From Paenibacillus luteus (GTDB lineage: Bacteria; Bacillota; Bacilli; Paenibacillales; Paenibacillaceae): 64,000 nt of DNA. The stretch covers positions 62,001 to 126,000 of the forward strand of contig NZ_SKCD01000003.1 of NCBI RefSeq assembly GCF_006542765.1, in the 5' to 3' direction. The translations under genes were made by a program, and so were the position numbers. Positions 16,381 to 27,400 of this stretch are shown here, in pieces; position 1 is the first letter of the stretch; each line of letters opens with the position of its first letter. The notes below the pieces were generated by a model. The model was not told the DNA's origin, searched no databases, and saw only the letters and a list, made by a program, of their open reading frames with translations.

Positions 16381-17202
16381 ATGAGAAAACAACTTCGTTC
16401 ATCCATGTGGATTTTGATTCATATCGCTGTCAGTCTCATTGTAGCCTTCCCGATTATTTATGCCTTTTTAATCAGTCTCATGTCGCCATCACAAATGTAC
16501 GAGGAAGGCATTCAATTAATCGCGAATCCGATTCATCTTGCGAATTATGCTGATGCTTTCTCTATGGTGCCGCTGCTCCGGTTTTTCTCGAATTCTGTGT
16601 ATGTATCGTTGATGATAACCCTGTTGCAGCTCGCTGTCGGGATATTAGCAGCATTCGCATTTACCTTTTTTGACTTCAAAGGAAAAAGTGTTTTGTTTTA
16701 CTTGGTTCTATCTACGATGATGATTCCTGCACAATCGATTGTGCTTTCTAACTTCACGATCATCAGCCAATTGAATCTGATGGATACGTATACGGCATTA
16801 ATTATTCCTTCGGCCGCCTCGGCCTTCACCGTATTTAATTTAAGGCAAAGCTTTATGCGCCAGCCTTCTGAGCTGAGAGAGGCTGCTCATATGGACGGCT
16901 GCTCCGACTTTAGATTTATGTGTCAGGTAGTTGTGCCTATCAATCGCCCGATGATCAGCTCTTGTGCGATTATTGGCTTTATCTTTTCATGGAATGACTA
17001 TTTATGGCCGCTACTAGTTACGAATGACATTAGTAAACGTACGGTTCAAATTGGAATATCGATGATGAGTGACACTTTCTCCACAACCTATGGCCCTATT
17101 ATGGCAGCAGTATCGATAACATTTCTACCGACGGTCATTACGGTTTATTTAGGGCAGAAGCAGCTCATATCCGGTCTTTCATCGGGTGCAGTTAAAGGGT
17201 AG
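16381..17202 (+). CDS. ABC transporter permease, UgpE/MalG-like (CUT1 family)
   Basis: This 273-residue partner permease has six predicted helices and the EAA loop LREAAHMDGCSDFRFMCQVV. It ends with the family-typical LISGLSSGAVKG. It follows the first permease after one nucleotide, with a GAAGAAGG site inside that gene. Context (GlpP, UgpB-like protein, diesterases) points to glycerol-3-phosphate or glycerophosphodiesters as substrate. Confidence 0.87.
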   Translation: MRKQLRSSMWILIHIAVSLIVAFPIIYAFLISLMSPSQMYEEGIQLIANPIHLANYADAFSMVPLLRFFSNSVYVSLMITLLQLAVGILAAFAFTFFDFKGKSVLFYLVLSTMMIPAQSIVLSNFTIISQLNLMDTYTALIIPSAASAFTVFNLRQSFMRQPSELREAAHMDGCSDFRFMCQVVVPINRPMISSCAIIGFIFSWNDYLWPLLVTNDISKRTVQIGISMMSDTFSTTYGPIMAAVSITFLPTVITVYLGQKQLISGLSSGAVKG

Positions 17203-17318
17203 CGATCTCGGTTACTTAGGTGAGGAAGGGAGGTGAGGCTTGAGGGCAGAGTGATGACTAATGGGATTTCCGCTTTACTCTATAGATTAAAGGAATGACG
17301 AGAGAGGAGATGGACCAG

Positions 17319-18161
17319 ATGACAGCCATTAAAAATATTGCAACGATGGGCTTCAGCACCTCATATCCTGAGAATACGATGCTGGCCGTTGTACAAGCGC
17401 TCAAAGCAGGTGCAGACACATTGGAAGTAGATGTCCAGCTAACCAAAGACGGCGTAGTTGTGTTAAGCCATGATCATCAAATCGATCGGATGACTGACGG
17501 CGTAGGCGCGATCAGCGATTACACATACGAGCAGCTAAGCCGCTTTAATGCAGCTTCGCGCTTTATGGGCGGCAACGAGTTTCAATCCATTGGCTATCGC
17601 TCCAAAGGTTTCGAGCATTTATCCTTTACTCCAACTGTGGATGCGAAAATGCTGACGACCATAACGTTTCAACCGATTCCTAGGCTGGTGGATGTACTTG
17701 CGCTGCTGCAAACGGAGAAAGCCTCTTTAATTATCGAAGTAAAAAGCCACGAAGGCGCAAATGCCGGAATCGGCGAGCATATTTGCGATCTCATTAAGCA
17801 GCATGGATTAGAGAAACGATGCTTTATCTCCTCATTCAATCATGCTTATATTCACGAGCTAAGTGTTAAAGAGCCTAGCATTTCTTATTCCATTATGTTT
17901 GTAGGACAGCTGTTCGAAGCTGGGAAATATGCGAAGGAGCTTGGAGCATCGGCCCTGCAAAATTGTTTTATAAGCGCCGAGGATACAGTCGTAACAGCTA
18001 AGTCCTGCAGAGCAAATGGCATTGAGCTATTTGTGTGGTCGATGGGGCGAACGGATACACGAGCATACAATGAGCAGCTATTAGATTATGGTGTTCAAGG
18101 GATTATTACGCATAATCCCGAATTGTTGAGCACGGTACTCATGAATCAAGCGCACAATTAG
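17319..18161 (+). CDS. Glycerophosphodiester phosphodiesterase-family protein lacking the catalytic His-Arg pair
   Basis: The 280-residue TIM-barrel protein keeps SYPENTM, LEVDVQLTKDG, LSHDHQIDRMTDG and LIIEVK, the metal-ligand and loop motifs of GDPD proteins. The opening HRG motif, whose His and Arg act in catalysis, reads TMG here (IATMGFS in place of IAHRGAS). A roughly 50-residue insert after the HD motif (around residues 83-125) is absent from the third family member in this operon. I prefer ATG 17319, which has AGAGGAG upstream; the frame opens at 17295. It may be an altered-chemistry enzyme or a binding protein. Confidence 0.8.
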   Translation: MTAIKNIATMGFSTSYPENTMLAVVQALKAGADTLEVDVQLTKDGVVVLSHDHQIDRMTDGVGAISDYTYEQLSRFNAASRFMGGNEFQSIGYRSKGFEHLSFTPTVDAKMLTTITFQPIPRLVDVLALLQTEKASLIIEVKSHEGANAGIGEHICDLIKQHGLEKRCFISSFNHAYIHELSVKEPSISYSIMFVGQLFEAGKYAKELGASALQNCFISAEDTVVTAKSCRANGIELFVWSMGRTDTRAYNEQLLDYGVQGIITHNPELLSTVLMNQAHN

Positions 18162-18233
18162 AAGTTAATGAGGCAATGGACAACTACTAGTTTATATTTA
18201 TAATCCCCCACATGAGACAGGAGCATAAAAGAG

Positions 18234-19631
18234 ATGAAAAAAGGATTTGCACTAATAATAACGGTAGGTTTGTTGTTGATGATTGCTGCTTGCTCGGGTA
18301 ATAGCGCGAATGTAGCGAACCAGTCAAATGGAGGCTCAAATTCAGTCACAAATACGGCTGCACCGGAGAGTAATGGAAAACCGACTGAAATTGTTTTTTG
18401 GAATTCGTTTACCGGCGAAATTTACAAGTCACTTGAAGAGATTATTGCTGACTATAACAATTCTCAGGATAAAGTTCATGTGACAAGCCAGTTCCAAGGA
18501 ACATATGATGAAACGCTGACGAAGTTCAAATCTTCTATGGCAAGTGGCTCGGGTCCCGATGTGTTGCATATGTATGAAGCGGGAACACGCTATATGATTG
18601 ACAGCGGCTACGCATTGCCGGTTGAGGATTTTGCTAAAGAAACAAACTTCGACCTGAATCAACTAAACGATATGGCTAGATCCTACTATACGATTGATAA
18701 CAAATTATGGTCCATGCCGTTCAACTATGGACAAGCTCTATTGTTCTACAACAAAACGGCGTTTGAAGAAGCTGGTCTTGATCCGAATGCGCCTCCCCGC
18801 ACGTACAAAGAGTTTGCGGAATATGCAGATAAACTGATGATTAAGGACGGCGGCAAGGTTACCCGCTATGGCGCGACGATTGCGGTGTATGGTTGGTTTA
18901 TGGAACAGCTTATTGCTGGACAAGGCAAATTCTATGTAGACAGCGATAATGGTCGTTCCGGTAGAGCAACGGGACTTGATGCGGATGCGAATGAGGCATT
19001 GCTGAACGTGTTCACAAACTGGAAATCATTTACTGAAAAAGAAAGCGTCGTTGACTTTGGTAAAAACTTATCTTCAGGCTATCAATCCTTTACAGCAGGA
19101 AAGGTTGCAATGCTTCCCTTTGTTTCAGGCTATTACAATTATGCCAAACAAGCGATTAACGGTGCTTTCGAGCTGGGCGTAGGCTACTTCCCTATGCTTG
19201 AGAAAACCGAAAAAGGCGGTTCTTTACTAGCAGGTGCATCATTCTGGTTAATCGATCATAAAGATGAGGCTAAGAAACAAGCTTCATGGGACTTCATGCA
19301 GTACATGGCTTCACCTGAGGTACAAGCGAAATGGACGTTGAAAACAGGGGATATCGCTATTAACAAAAAATCGTACGAGCTGGCGGAAGTTAAAGCATAT
19401 CTGGAAGGCAATCCGGCGATTCAAGTTGCATTGGAGCAGGAGTCTGCTTATCCAAACAATTTCTATACGCAGGGTGCTGTATTTGGGGTAATGCCTGAGG
19501 CTCGTCTCAGCTTCGAGGAAAATATGGATGCAGTCATTGCTGGTGTTCAGACACCACAACAAGCGGTAGATAAATTCTCAGCTCAGGTTGGTAAATCACT
19601 AAAAGATTATAATACAAGCATGGGTAAATAA
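18234..19631 (+). CDS. ABC transporter substrate-binding lipoprotein, UgpB-like
   Basis: The 465-residue protein begins with a lipoprotein signal peptide (MKKGFALIITVGLLLMIAAC, lipobox Cys at residue 20) and then a family-1 extracellular binding protein body, including IVFWNSFTG and GPDVLHMYEAGTRY. UgpB-like proteins capture glycerol-3-phosphate or glycerophosphodiesters outside the membrane and deliver them to the permease pair. Two diesterase-like genes flank it, which supports that substrate. An AGGAG site precedes the ATG. Confidence 0.88.
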   Translation: MKKGFALIITVGLLLMIAACSGNSANVANQSNGGSNSVTNTAAPESNGKPTEIVFWNSFTGEIYKSLEEIIADYNNSQDKVHVTSQFQGTYDETLTKFKSSMASGSGPDVLHMYEAGTRYMIDSGYALPVEDFAKETNFDLNQLNDMARSYYTIDNKLWSMPFNYGQALLFYNKTAFEEAGLDPNAPPRTYKEFAEYADKLMIKDGGKVTRYGATIAVYGWFMEQLIAGQGKFYVDSDNGRSGRATGLDADANEALLNVFTNWKSFTEKESVVDFGKNLSSGYQSFTAGKVAMLPFVSGYYNYAKQAINGAFELGVGYFPMLEKTEKGGSLLAGASFWLIDHKDEAKKQASWDFMQYMASPEVQAKWTLKTGDIAINKKSYELAEVKAYLEGNPAIQVALEQESAYPNNFYTQGAVFGVMPEARLSFEENMDAVIAGVQTPQQAVDKFSAQVGKSLKDYNTSMGK

Positions 19632-19649
19632 GAGATAGGGAGGCTCACA

Positions 19650-20453
19650 ATGTTTCGAACTAAAAATATTGCAGCGATGGGCTATAGCGGAATTTATCCA
19701 GAAAACACAATGCTGGCTTATCGGAAAGCACTCGAAGCAGGTGCAGACGGAATTGAAGTAGATGCCCATCTTACCAAGGATAATGTCATTGTCCTCTGTC
19801 ATGATGAATATATCGACCGTACAACAGACGGAACAGGCAAGATAAGGGAACTAACGTATGAAGAATTATGCCAATACAATGCTTCCCATTCGTACATGAA
19901 TCCTGAAGCTTCTGCTGTTGTACAGTTGTTTGTATCCCAGCCAAGACAGACAGAAAAGGCGGAAGAAATAGGCTTCCAGTCGATTCCTAAGCTGGTAGAG
20001 CTTCTGGAATTGGTGAAAGAAACGGGATGCACGATTATCGTGGAGATGAAGGGAACGGCGGCATTATATCCGGGCATGGGTGAAGCGATTGCTGAGCTGA
20101 TCATTGAGCACGGATTGGAGCGTCAATGCAGCATTTCAAGCTTCAGCCATCATTATATTTATGAATTGAGCCAGCAATATCCGGATGTTTCGTTTGCTGC
20201 TGTAACGACAGTAGATCAGCTATATAAACCGGCTAAGTATCTTAATCAGCTCCATGCCAAACAAATTCATCCTTATTCAAGTGCGGTTACCAAAGAGCTG
20301 GTTCAAGCTTGCCATAGTGATGGGATTGAAATCATTGCATGGTCCGTAGGTGAAACGGATGAAGAAACAGGCATTCAGAAGCTGATCGAGCTCGGCGTCG
20401 ATGGCATTATGACTCATTATCCGCCGCGTATGTATGAAATAGGTCAGGCATGA
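19650..20453 (+). CDS. Second glycerophosphodiester phosphodiesterase-family protein lacking the catalytic His-Arg pair
   Basis: The 267-residue paralogue of the 17319 gene keeps IYPENTM, IEVDAHLTKDN, LCHDEYIDRTTDG and TIIVEMKG, but the catalytic HRG motif is AMG (IAAMGYS). It shares with that paralogue the insert after the HD motif (SQPRQTEKAEEIGFQSIPKL region). The shared change in two copies argues for selection rather than decay. The ATG has an AGGGAGG site 19 nt after the binding-protein stop, and it overlaps the next gene by 4 nt. Confidence 0.8.
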   Translation: MFRTKNIAAMGYSGIYPENTMLAYRKALEAGADGIEVDAHLTKDNVIVLCHDEYIDRTTDGTGKIRELTYEELCQYNASHSYMNPEASAVVQLFVSQPRQTEKAEEIGFQSIPKLVELLELVKETGCTIIVEMKGTAALYPGMGEAIAELIIEHGLERQCSISSFSHHYIYELSQQYPDVSFAAVTTVDQLYKPAKYLNQLHAKQIHPYSSAVTKELVQACHSDGIEIIAWSVGETDEETGIQKLIELGVDGIMTHYPPRMYEIGQA

Positions 20454-21184
20454 GCCCCAAAACAATCATTATCGCGCATCGAGGCGCATCTGGAGAAGCG
20501 CCGGAAAACACGATGGCCGCCTTTCAATTAGCCGAGGAGCAAGGTGCCGAAGGGATGGAACTGGATATTCACCTATCAGCGGATGGGGAAATCATCGTGT
20601 GCCATGATGCGACTGTGGATCGAACGACTAATGGGACAGGCAGGATTGAAAATCTGACCGTTACTGAATTGAAACAGCTGGATGCGGGCAGTTGGTTCCA
20701 TTCTAAATTTCAAGCAGAAAAGCTTCCTCTATTAGAAGAAGTATTCTCCGTTCTGAAGCCGGAGACGTTCCTTAATATTGAAGTGAAATGTTCATACAGC
20801 CAGCTTCTGGAGGAGCGTTTAATGGAGCTTGTGCTTCAATACGGCCGGCTGGAGCAAGTAGTTGTCTCTTCGTTCGAGCATAAAACATTGGTTAAGCTCA
20901 AGAAGCGGATACCTAAAATACGAATCGGTCTATTGTACTCTGCAAACTTCCAAAGTCATTCGCTTATGGCTGCATCATCAGGAGTGGAGGTATATTCTTT
21001 GCATCCCCACTTTGAGTGGTTGGGTGCTGAGGACATTGAGGATGCGATTCAGCAGGGAGTAAGGGTTTATCCGTATACGATAAATAGTGAAACGGATGGA
21101 ATTCCTTTGTTTCAAGCAAAGGTATCGGGCGTTATAACGGATTATCCTGCTAGGATAAAGGCAGTTAGAGATTCATTTTATTGA
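20450..21184 (+). CDS. Glycerophosphodiester phosphodiesterase (canonical, UgpQ-like)
   Basis: The 244-residue protein has a complete GDPD active site: IAHRGASGEAPENTM, MELDIHLSADG, CHDATVDRTTNG and NIEVKCS. It hydrolyses glycerophosphodiesters to glycerol-3-phosphate and an alcohol. It lacks a signal peptide, so it acts in the cytoplasm after import. It overlaps the preceding paralogue by 4 nt (ATGA) and ends the operon before a strong terminator. Its product is the inducer of GlpP, which would give positive feedback. Confidence 0.88.
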   Translation: MSPKTIIIAHRGASGEAPENTMAAFQLAEEQGAEGMELDIHLSADGEIIVCHDATVDRTTNGTGRIENLTVTELKQLDAGSWFHSKFQAEKLPLLEEVFSVLKPETFLNIEVKCSYSQLLEERLMELVLQYGRLEQVVVSSFEHKTLVKLKKRIPKIRIGLLYSANFQSHSLMAASSGVEVYSLHPHFEWLGAEDIEDAIQQGVRVYPYTINSETDGIPLFQAKVSGVITDYPARIKAVRDSFY

Positions 21185-21285
21185 ATCGTTAAAACGGGTA
21201 TACGCACAATTTTCTCAACAACTCAAGCGGTCTTCCTTTTTTTATGAACGTAAATGTAATTTTCAATTCATACCAAATGCATTGC

Positions 21286-21334
21286 TGCCAGGTAAGCTTC
21301 CCTTTTCATAAGGATGCTTACCTGGCATTTTTTT
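21286..21334 (+). terminator. Intrinsic terminator of the glycerol-phosphate operon
   Basis: TGCCAGGTAAGC pairs perfectly with GCTTACCTGGCA (21286-21297 and 21316-21327) and runs into seven T residues. It lies about 100 nt after the last diesterase. The remaining gap to 21486 shows no clear promoter that I can support. Confidence 0.85.
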
Positions 21335-21486
21335 CGGATTTAAAATAAAGAATAGTCTATCGCTTTCCAAGCCGAGCCTTTAGGTGTAGTTCTTGTCGAA
21401 GTTTGTCATTTTACTGTCATTGAGAGTTGATATAGTTATCGTAGCTATGACGAAAATAGTAATTTATACATGTAGGAGTGTATGCG

Positions 21487-24400
21487 ATGCCAGGTAGTTA
21501 CGTACTTGTACCAAGAAAGAAAAGGTTTCGAAGCTTTATTATCAGATTAACGTTGTTTGCATTGCTGTTCACATTATTTCCTTATCCCTACGTAGCGAAG
21601 GCAGAGCCCGTTGCGAATGGAAAGCCAGACTTATTGTCAGGGATACCGGTCAATTCTATTCAGAACATGGCTGCTCCTTATTTGGCTAATGCCAATTACG
21701 CGACGGACGGAGATGATACGACCTCAACGGATATGGGTGCGGGTTATTATAATTCGTATTCGTTAACGTTCCCCTCGCCGACTAATATCGGGAGAGTTCG
21801 AATCGTCGTCAACGATTATTCCAAGCTTTACTATAAAATGATCCGTATGTGGCACCAGGACGGTTCCTACACGGACCGTTATTTGACGCAGAATACGTAT
21901 ACGGATATTTGGAATATCAGTAATGTAACGATGATCCAAATTCCATTGGTGCAGGTAGTTAGCTCAGATGATCCGTTCAAATTATTTACGTTCGAGGTTT
22001 ATGAAATGAATCTGGTTCCGCCAACCGTACCGGAGTTTACGACGACGGCAGCGGGCAATGGACAAGTGAGCTTGAACTGGACCGCATCTGAGGACAATGA
22101 GAATGAATTGGCAGGCTATAACATCTACAAAGATGGCAGCTATCTGGCGAAAGTGGACGGCGATACGACGGGTTATACCGTAACAGGTTTAGCTAATAAT
22201 GTCAGCCATACGTTTCAAGTGTCAGCTGTTGACGCCTCGAACAATGAGTCAGCCAAGAGCACGCAGGTTTCGTTGATGCCTATCAATGCTGATGTGCCGT
22301 CAACCCCTACTGCTCTGAAGGGAACACCTGAAGAAGGTGCTTTGCTGCTCCATTGGGCAGCTAATCCGGAGAACGATATTGCGGGCTATAATGTCTATAG
22401 AGATGGTATGAAGGTAAATACGTCATTGGTGGTCGGCTCTAGCTATTCTTTCAGTGACGTGATCGCAGGCGTTTCCTACGGGTTTCAAGTAGAAGCGGTT
22501 AATACTTCGGGACTCGTTTCAGCGAAATCTGATCTTTGGAAAATGGTATATCAAAAGAAAGATTTGCTTAAAGGCATTTCTCCTTCCTATTGTTCGCCCG
22601 CAGATCCAACCTATGCAACAGATGGAGATGATACAACCGCTTTAGGAGCCCATGATCTGTACGGCAACTGTAATTTTGTTTTTACGAACGGTGCAAAAGA
22701 TATTGGCAAGATCAGAGTGCTTGTGGATGATTACCGTAAGTTCTGGGGGGTAGCCATTCGGATTTTCTATGCCAATAATCAATATTATGATTTGATGGTG
22801 AACACGGATATTAGGTCTAATGATTTCACCAAATATGTGAACTTGCGTGGAGTAACAAGAATAAATTTTGGTCCAAACTCAGGTTTGACCCCTGAAACGG
22901 CGCTAAAGCTATTTAGCTTTGAAGCTTACGCTATCGATGATGTACCGCCTTCCGTACCTGCTATTGTGTCTTCTGCTGTGGGCAATGGTCACGTCGATTT
23001 AACATGGTCTGCATCTACAGATAATGAAGACTTCCTGGCAGGCTATAAGATTTACAAAGACGGTCAATACTTGACGAGCCTGGACAGAAACACGACAACC
23101 TACACGGTAACAGGCTTGTCCAATAAGGTTAGCTACAATTTCGAGGTGTCCGCCTATGATTCAGTGAATAATGAATCTGCCAAAAGCGCAGCCGTATCAT
23201 TGACGCCTACGAATGAGGTAGCGCCAACTGCTCCAACTGAATTTAGGGGAACCGTCCAGAATGGTTTCATCACGTTGAAATGGAAGGCTAATCCCGAGAA
23301 TGACTTGGCTGGCTACAACGTCTACCAAGATGGAGCGAAGCTTAATACCACGCCAATCATTGGCGAAAGTTATTCCATTAAAAGCCAAACCTACGGAGTT
23401 CCCTATGACTTTTATGTGGAAGCCGTAAATACTTCGGGACTCGTATCGGCAGAATCGGACACGATTCGTATTACTCCGTACTACAGGCCTGATTTATTGT
23501 CAGGATTATTAGTAAATTATATCCAGAATGTGTCTGCTCCTTATTTGGCCAATGCCAATTATGCGACGGACGGTGACGATACGACCTCAACGAATATGGG
23601 AGCAGGTTATTATAATTCATATTCGCTAACGTTCCCTTCGCCGACCAATATCGGGAAAGTGCGAATCGTCGTTAACGATTATTCCAAGCTCTACTATAAA
23701 ATGATCCGTATGTGGCACCAGGACGGCTCCTACACGGACCGTTACCTGACGCAGAATACGACTACGGATATTTGGAATATCAGTAATGTAACGATGATCC
23801 AAATTCCATTGGTGCAGGTGGTTAGCTCAGATGATCCATTCAAGTTATTTACGTTCGAGGTTTATGAAATGAATTTGGTTCCGCCAACCGTACCGGAGTT
23901 TACTACGACGGAAGCGGGGAACGGCGAAGTCAGCTTAAACTGGTCCGCATCGATGGATAACGAAAATGAATTGGCGGGCTATAACATCTATAAAGATGGC
24001 AGTCTCCTGGCGAAAGTGGATAGCAATACAGCGAGTTATACCGCGACAGGGTTAGCTAATACGAAAAGCTATAGTTTTCAGGTATCGGCTTTTGACGCTT
24101 CAAACAATGAGTCAGCCAAGAGCACAGCGGTTTCATTAACCCCTGTCAATACAGTAGTGCCGACCGCTCCTGTCAATGTTGCGGGCACGTTTGAAGAAGG
24201 GGCTATTCTTCTCAGATGGGCAGCTAACCCGGAAAACGATCTTGCAGGCTATAACGTCTACAACAACGGAGTGAAAGTTAATGCGACGCCGATTGTCGAT
24301 GTAAGCTATTCGGTTAGCGACGTAACAGTTGGAACTTCCTATGGATTTGAAGTGGAGGCGGTAAACACTTCTGGATTGGCATCGGCCAAATCGACTAAGC

Positions 24401-27400
24401 TAAATCTAGTCTATCAAAAGCCGAATTTACTGAGAGGCATGTCACCTTCTTATTGTTCAACCATCAATCCCACGTATGCAACAGATGGGGATGATTCAAC
24501 CGCTTTGGGAGCTTATGATTTATACGGCAACTGTAATTTTGTTTTTGCTAATGGGGCAAAAGACATTGGTAAAATTAGAGTGCTTGTTGATGATTATCAT
24601 AAATTTTGGGGCGTAGCCATTCGGATCTTCTACGAAAATAATCAATATTATGACTTGATGGTGAACACGGATATTAGGTCCAATGATTTCACAAAATATG
24701 TGAATCTTCGTGGAGTAACCAGAATAAACTTTGGTCCAAACTCAGGGTTATCTCCTGTAACGGCGCTGAAACTCTTTAGCTTTGAAGCCTATGAGATTGA
24801 TCGAATCTCACCCTCGATACCTGAGATGGTTTCATCTGTACCGGGCAAGCGGAAAGTGAACCTGGAGTGGACGGCATCTACAGACAATGAAGGATTCCTA
24901 TCGGGCTATCGGATTTATAAAGACGGCCAATACTTGACGAGCGTGAACAGCGCTACGACGAGCTATACGGTAGAAGGCTTATCGAATTTGGTGAGCTACA
25001 ATTTCGAAGTAACCGCTTATGATTCGACGAACAACGAGTCTACCAAAAGCGAAAGGGTTTCCGTGACACCAATCAACGCGGTAGCGCCATCTGCTCCTGC
25101 AGATTTAACAGGAACTTCGGAGGATGGGGCTATCGCTTTGAAGTGGACGGCTAATGACGAGGATGACCTTGAAGGCTATAACGTCTACAAGAACGGTGAA
25201 AAGCTTAATGCAGTTCCACTTGTAGAAGAAAGCTACTACATCGAAAGTTTAACCAATGGTATTTCATATGACTTCCAAGTAGAGGCGTTAAATGATTCGG
25301 GCATTGTATCAGCCAAGTCGGATACGATAAGCATCGTTCCTTATGATACAGTCGCTCCTTCTACGGTTAAGGGAATAAACGTTGAAGTTGGCGTTGCTTC
25401 CGGAACAGCGAAATTGACATGGGCTGCCAACGCAGATGCGAATCTGCAAGGGTATGTCGTATATGTTAACGGGGTTAAGAGTAACTTGGCGACAATAACG
25501 GACACCTTTTACCTAGTGACTGGTCTTATCAATGGAGTGGAATACAGCTTCCAGGTATCGGCAGCGAATGGCTCGAATATGGAGTCCGAGAAGAGTGAGA
25601 GTATTTTAAAAACTCCGCTTAACCCTGAAGCGCCTGCTGCTCCGGCAGCTGTAACGGGTATGTCTGGGGATCATCAAGCATTGATCTCATGGACAGCAAA
25701 TACGGAAAGTGATCTGGTCGAGTATAAAATATACCGCGATGGAATTGAAGTGGGAGTAGTGGATAAGAACACCACTTCGTTTGCAGCGCTGGAGCTGCCT
25801 AACGGCATCAGCACTGCCTTTACGGTAACTGCCAATAATACAAGCGGCTTGGAATCAGATCAAAGCGAGCCGGTTACGGTTACTCCCGTTTCGTCAAATG
25901 CAGCTTTAAGCGATTTGGATTTAAGCAATGGACAAGCCTTAAACTCGGCGTTTGATGCGGAGACTGATCATTACACGTCCAATGTGGGATACGAAGTGAC
26001 GAGTTTAACGGTAGTGCCTACTTCAGCAGATGAAGCGGCAACGATCACGGTGAACGAATCGGCGGCAAGCGAGCCAGTCAGTTTGAATGTTGGTTCTAAT
26101 GAGATTACGATTGTCGTAACGGCGCAAGACCAAACGACCACAAAGACCTATACGGTAGTGGTGACGCGTGCGCAGTCATCTAATGCAAGTTTGAGCGGCT
26201 TGGCCTTAAGCGGCGATGAAGAGCTAAATGAGACCTTTGCAGCGGAGACGGCAAGCTATACAGCAAATGTGAGCCATGCCGTTACGAGCTTAACAATTGT
26301 GCCGACTGTTGCGGACGAAACAGCGACGGTCTTGGTCAATGGATTAGCGGCTAGCGAGCCAGTAAGTCTGAATGTTGGTTCAAATGTGTTTACTGTAGTT
26401 GTAACAGCGCAGGATGACAAGACAACAAGGAGTTATACGGTGACGGTAACACGGGCAGCGGCAAGTACGCCACCACCAACACCAGTAACAACACCACCAA
26501 CAACGCCGCCTACATCGCCATTGCCAGTAACAACACCAACAACGCCGCCTGCATCGCCAGTGCCAGTATCAACACCAAGTCCTAAGCCAAGCAGCACACC
26601 AGGTGTTACGCCAACTGCTGCGCCGCATGCAGCCGTCCATGTAGATTCAAGCGCTAACGCTGTAACAACAGCTACAGGTGCAGATGGGCATGTAACAACT
26701 GTTGTGACACAAGATGCGGGGAAGCTTGCAGATGCATTTAAGCAATTGGCAAGTGAAGCGACCAATAACGGTGAAGTGCCAAAAGTTAGCCTATTAGTCA
26801 ATAACCCTGCTGGTACAGCTACCACAGTAAAGCTTCCGCTATCGGTTCTGGCGGATGCTGCGGCTAAGACGGGAAATGCAACTATTGATATCGAATCCAA
26901 TGATGGTACTTATTCCTTGCCGCTTAGTATCCTTGATTTTACTGCCATTGCCGAAAGCTTGGGCACAACGGATACGAATATTAGCATCCAAGTGAACATA
27001 TCGCTGGTTGAAATGGAATTAAGCAGTGAGCTTGGCGATCATGTTGTGATGCTAGGAAGCGCAATTGAATTCTCGATTACTGCAACTGGCAATGGACAAA
27101 CCATTGAGCTAAACAATTTTGGATCGACGTATGTTGAACGCAGTGTTCAATTAGCGACAATAGTTGACGCAGATCATACGACAGTTGCGCTATACGATCG
27201 GACAACGGGGAAATATTCTTTTGTGCCAGCCTTATTTGAAGAACAAGCTGATGGGACGACTAAAGTTACCTTCAAGCGGAACGGCAACAGTATCTACACC
27301 GTTCTTTCTTCAACAAAAACATTCAATGATGTAAGCAAGCATTGGGCAAAAGCGGATATCGAACTTCTCGCTTCTAAGATGGTTATTGGCGGGGTGAACG

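Noticed and set aside
21625-25350. Regularly spaced repeats that might suggest a CRISPR array
   Set aside because: The repeats are long, in frame and encode discoidin-like and FN3 domains; there are no short identical repeats with unique spacers.
26433-26900. A 155-codon open frame on the minus strand, Val/Gly/Ala-rich
   Set aside because: It is antisense to the Pro/Thr-rich linker of the SLH surface protein; low-complexity codons keep the opposite frame open.
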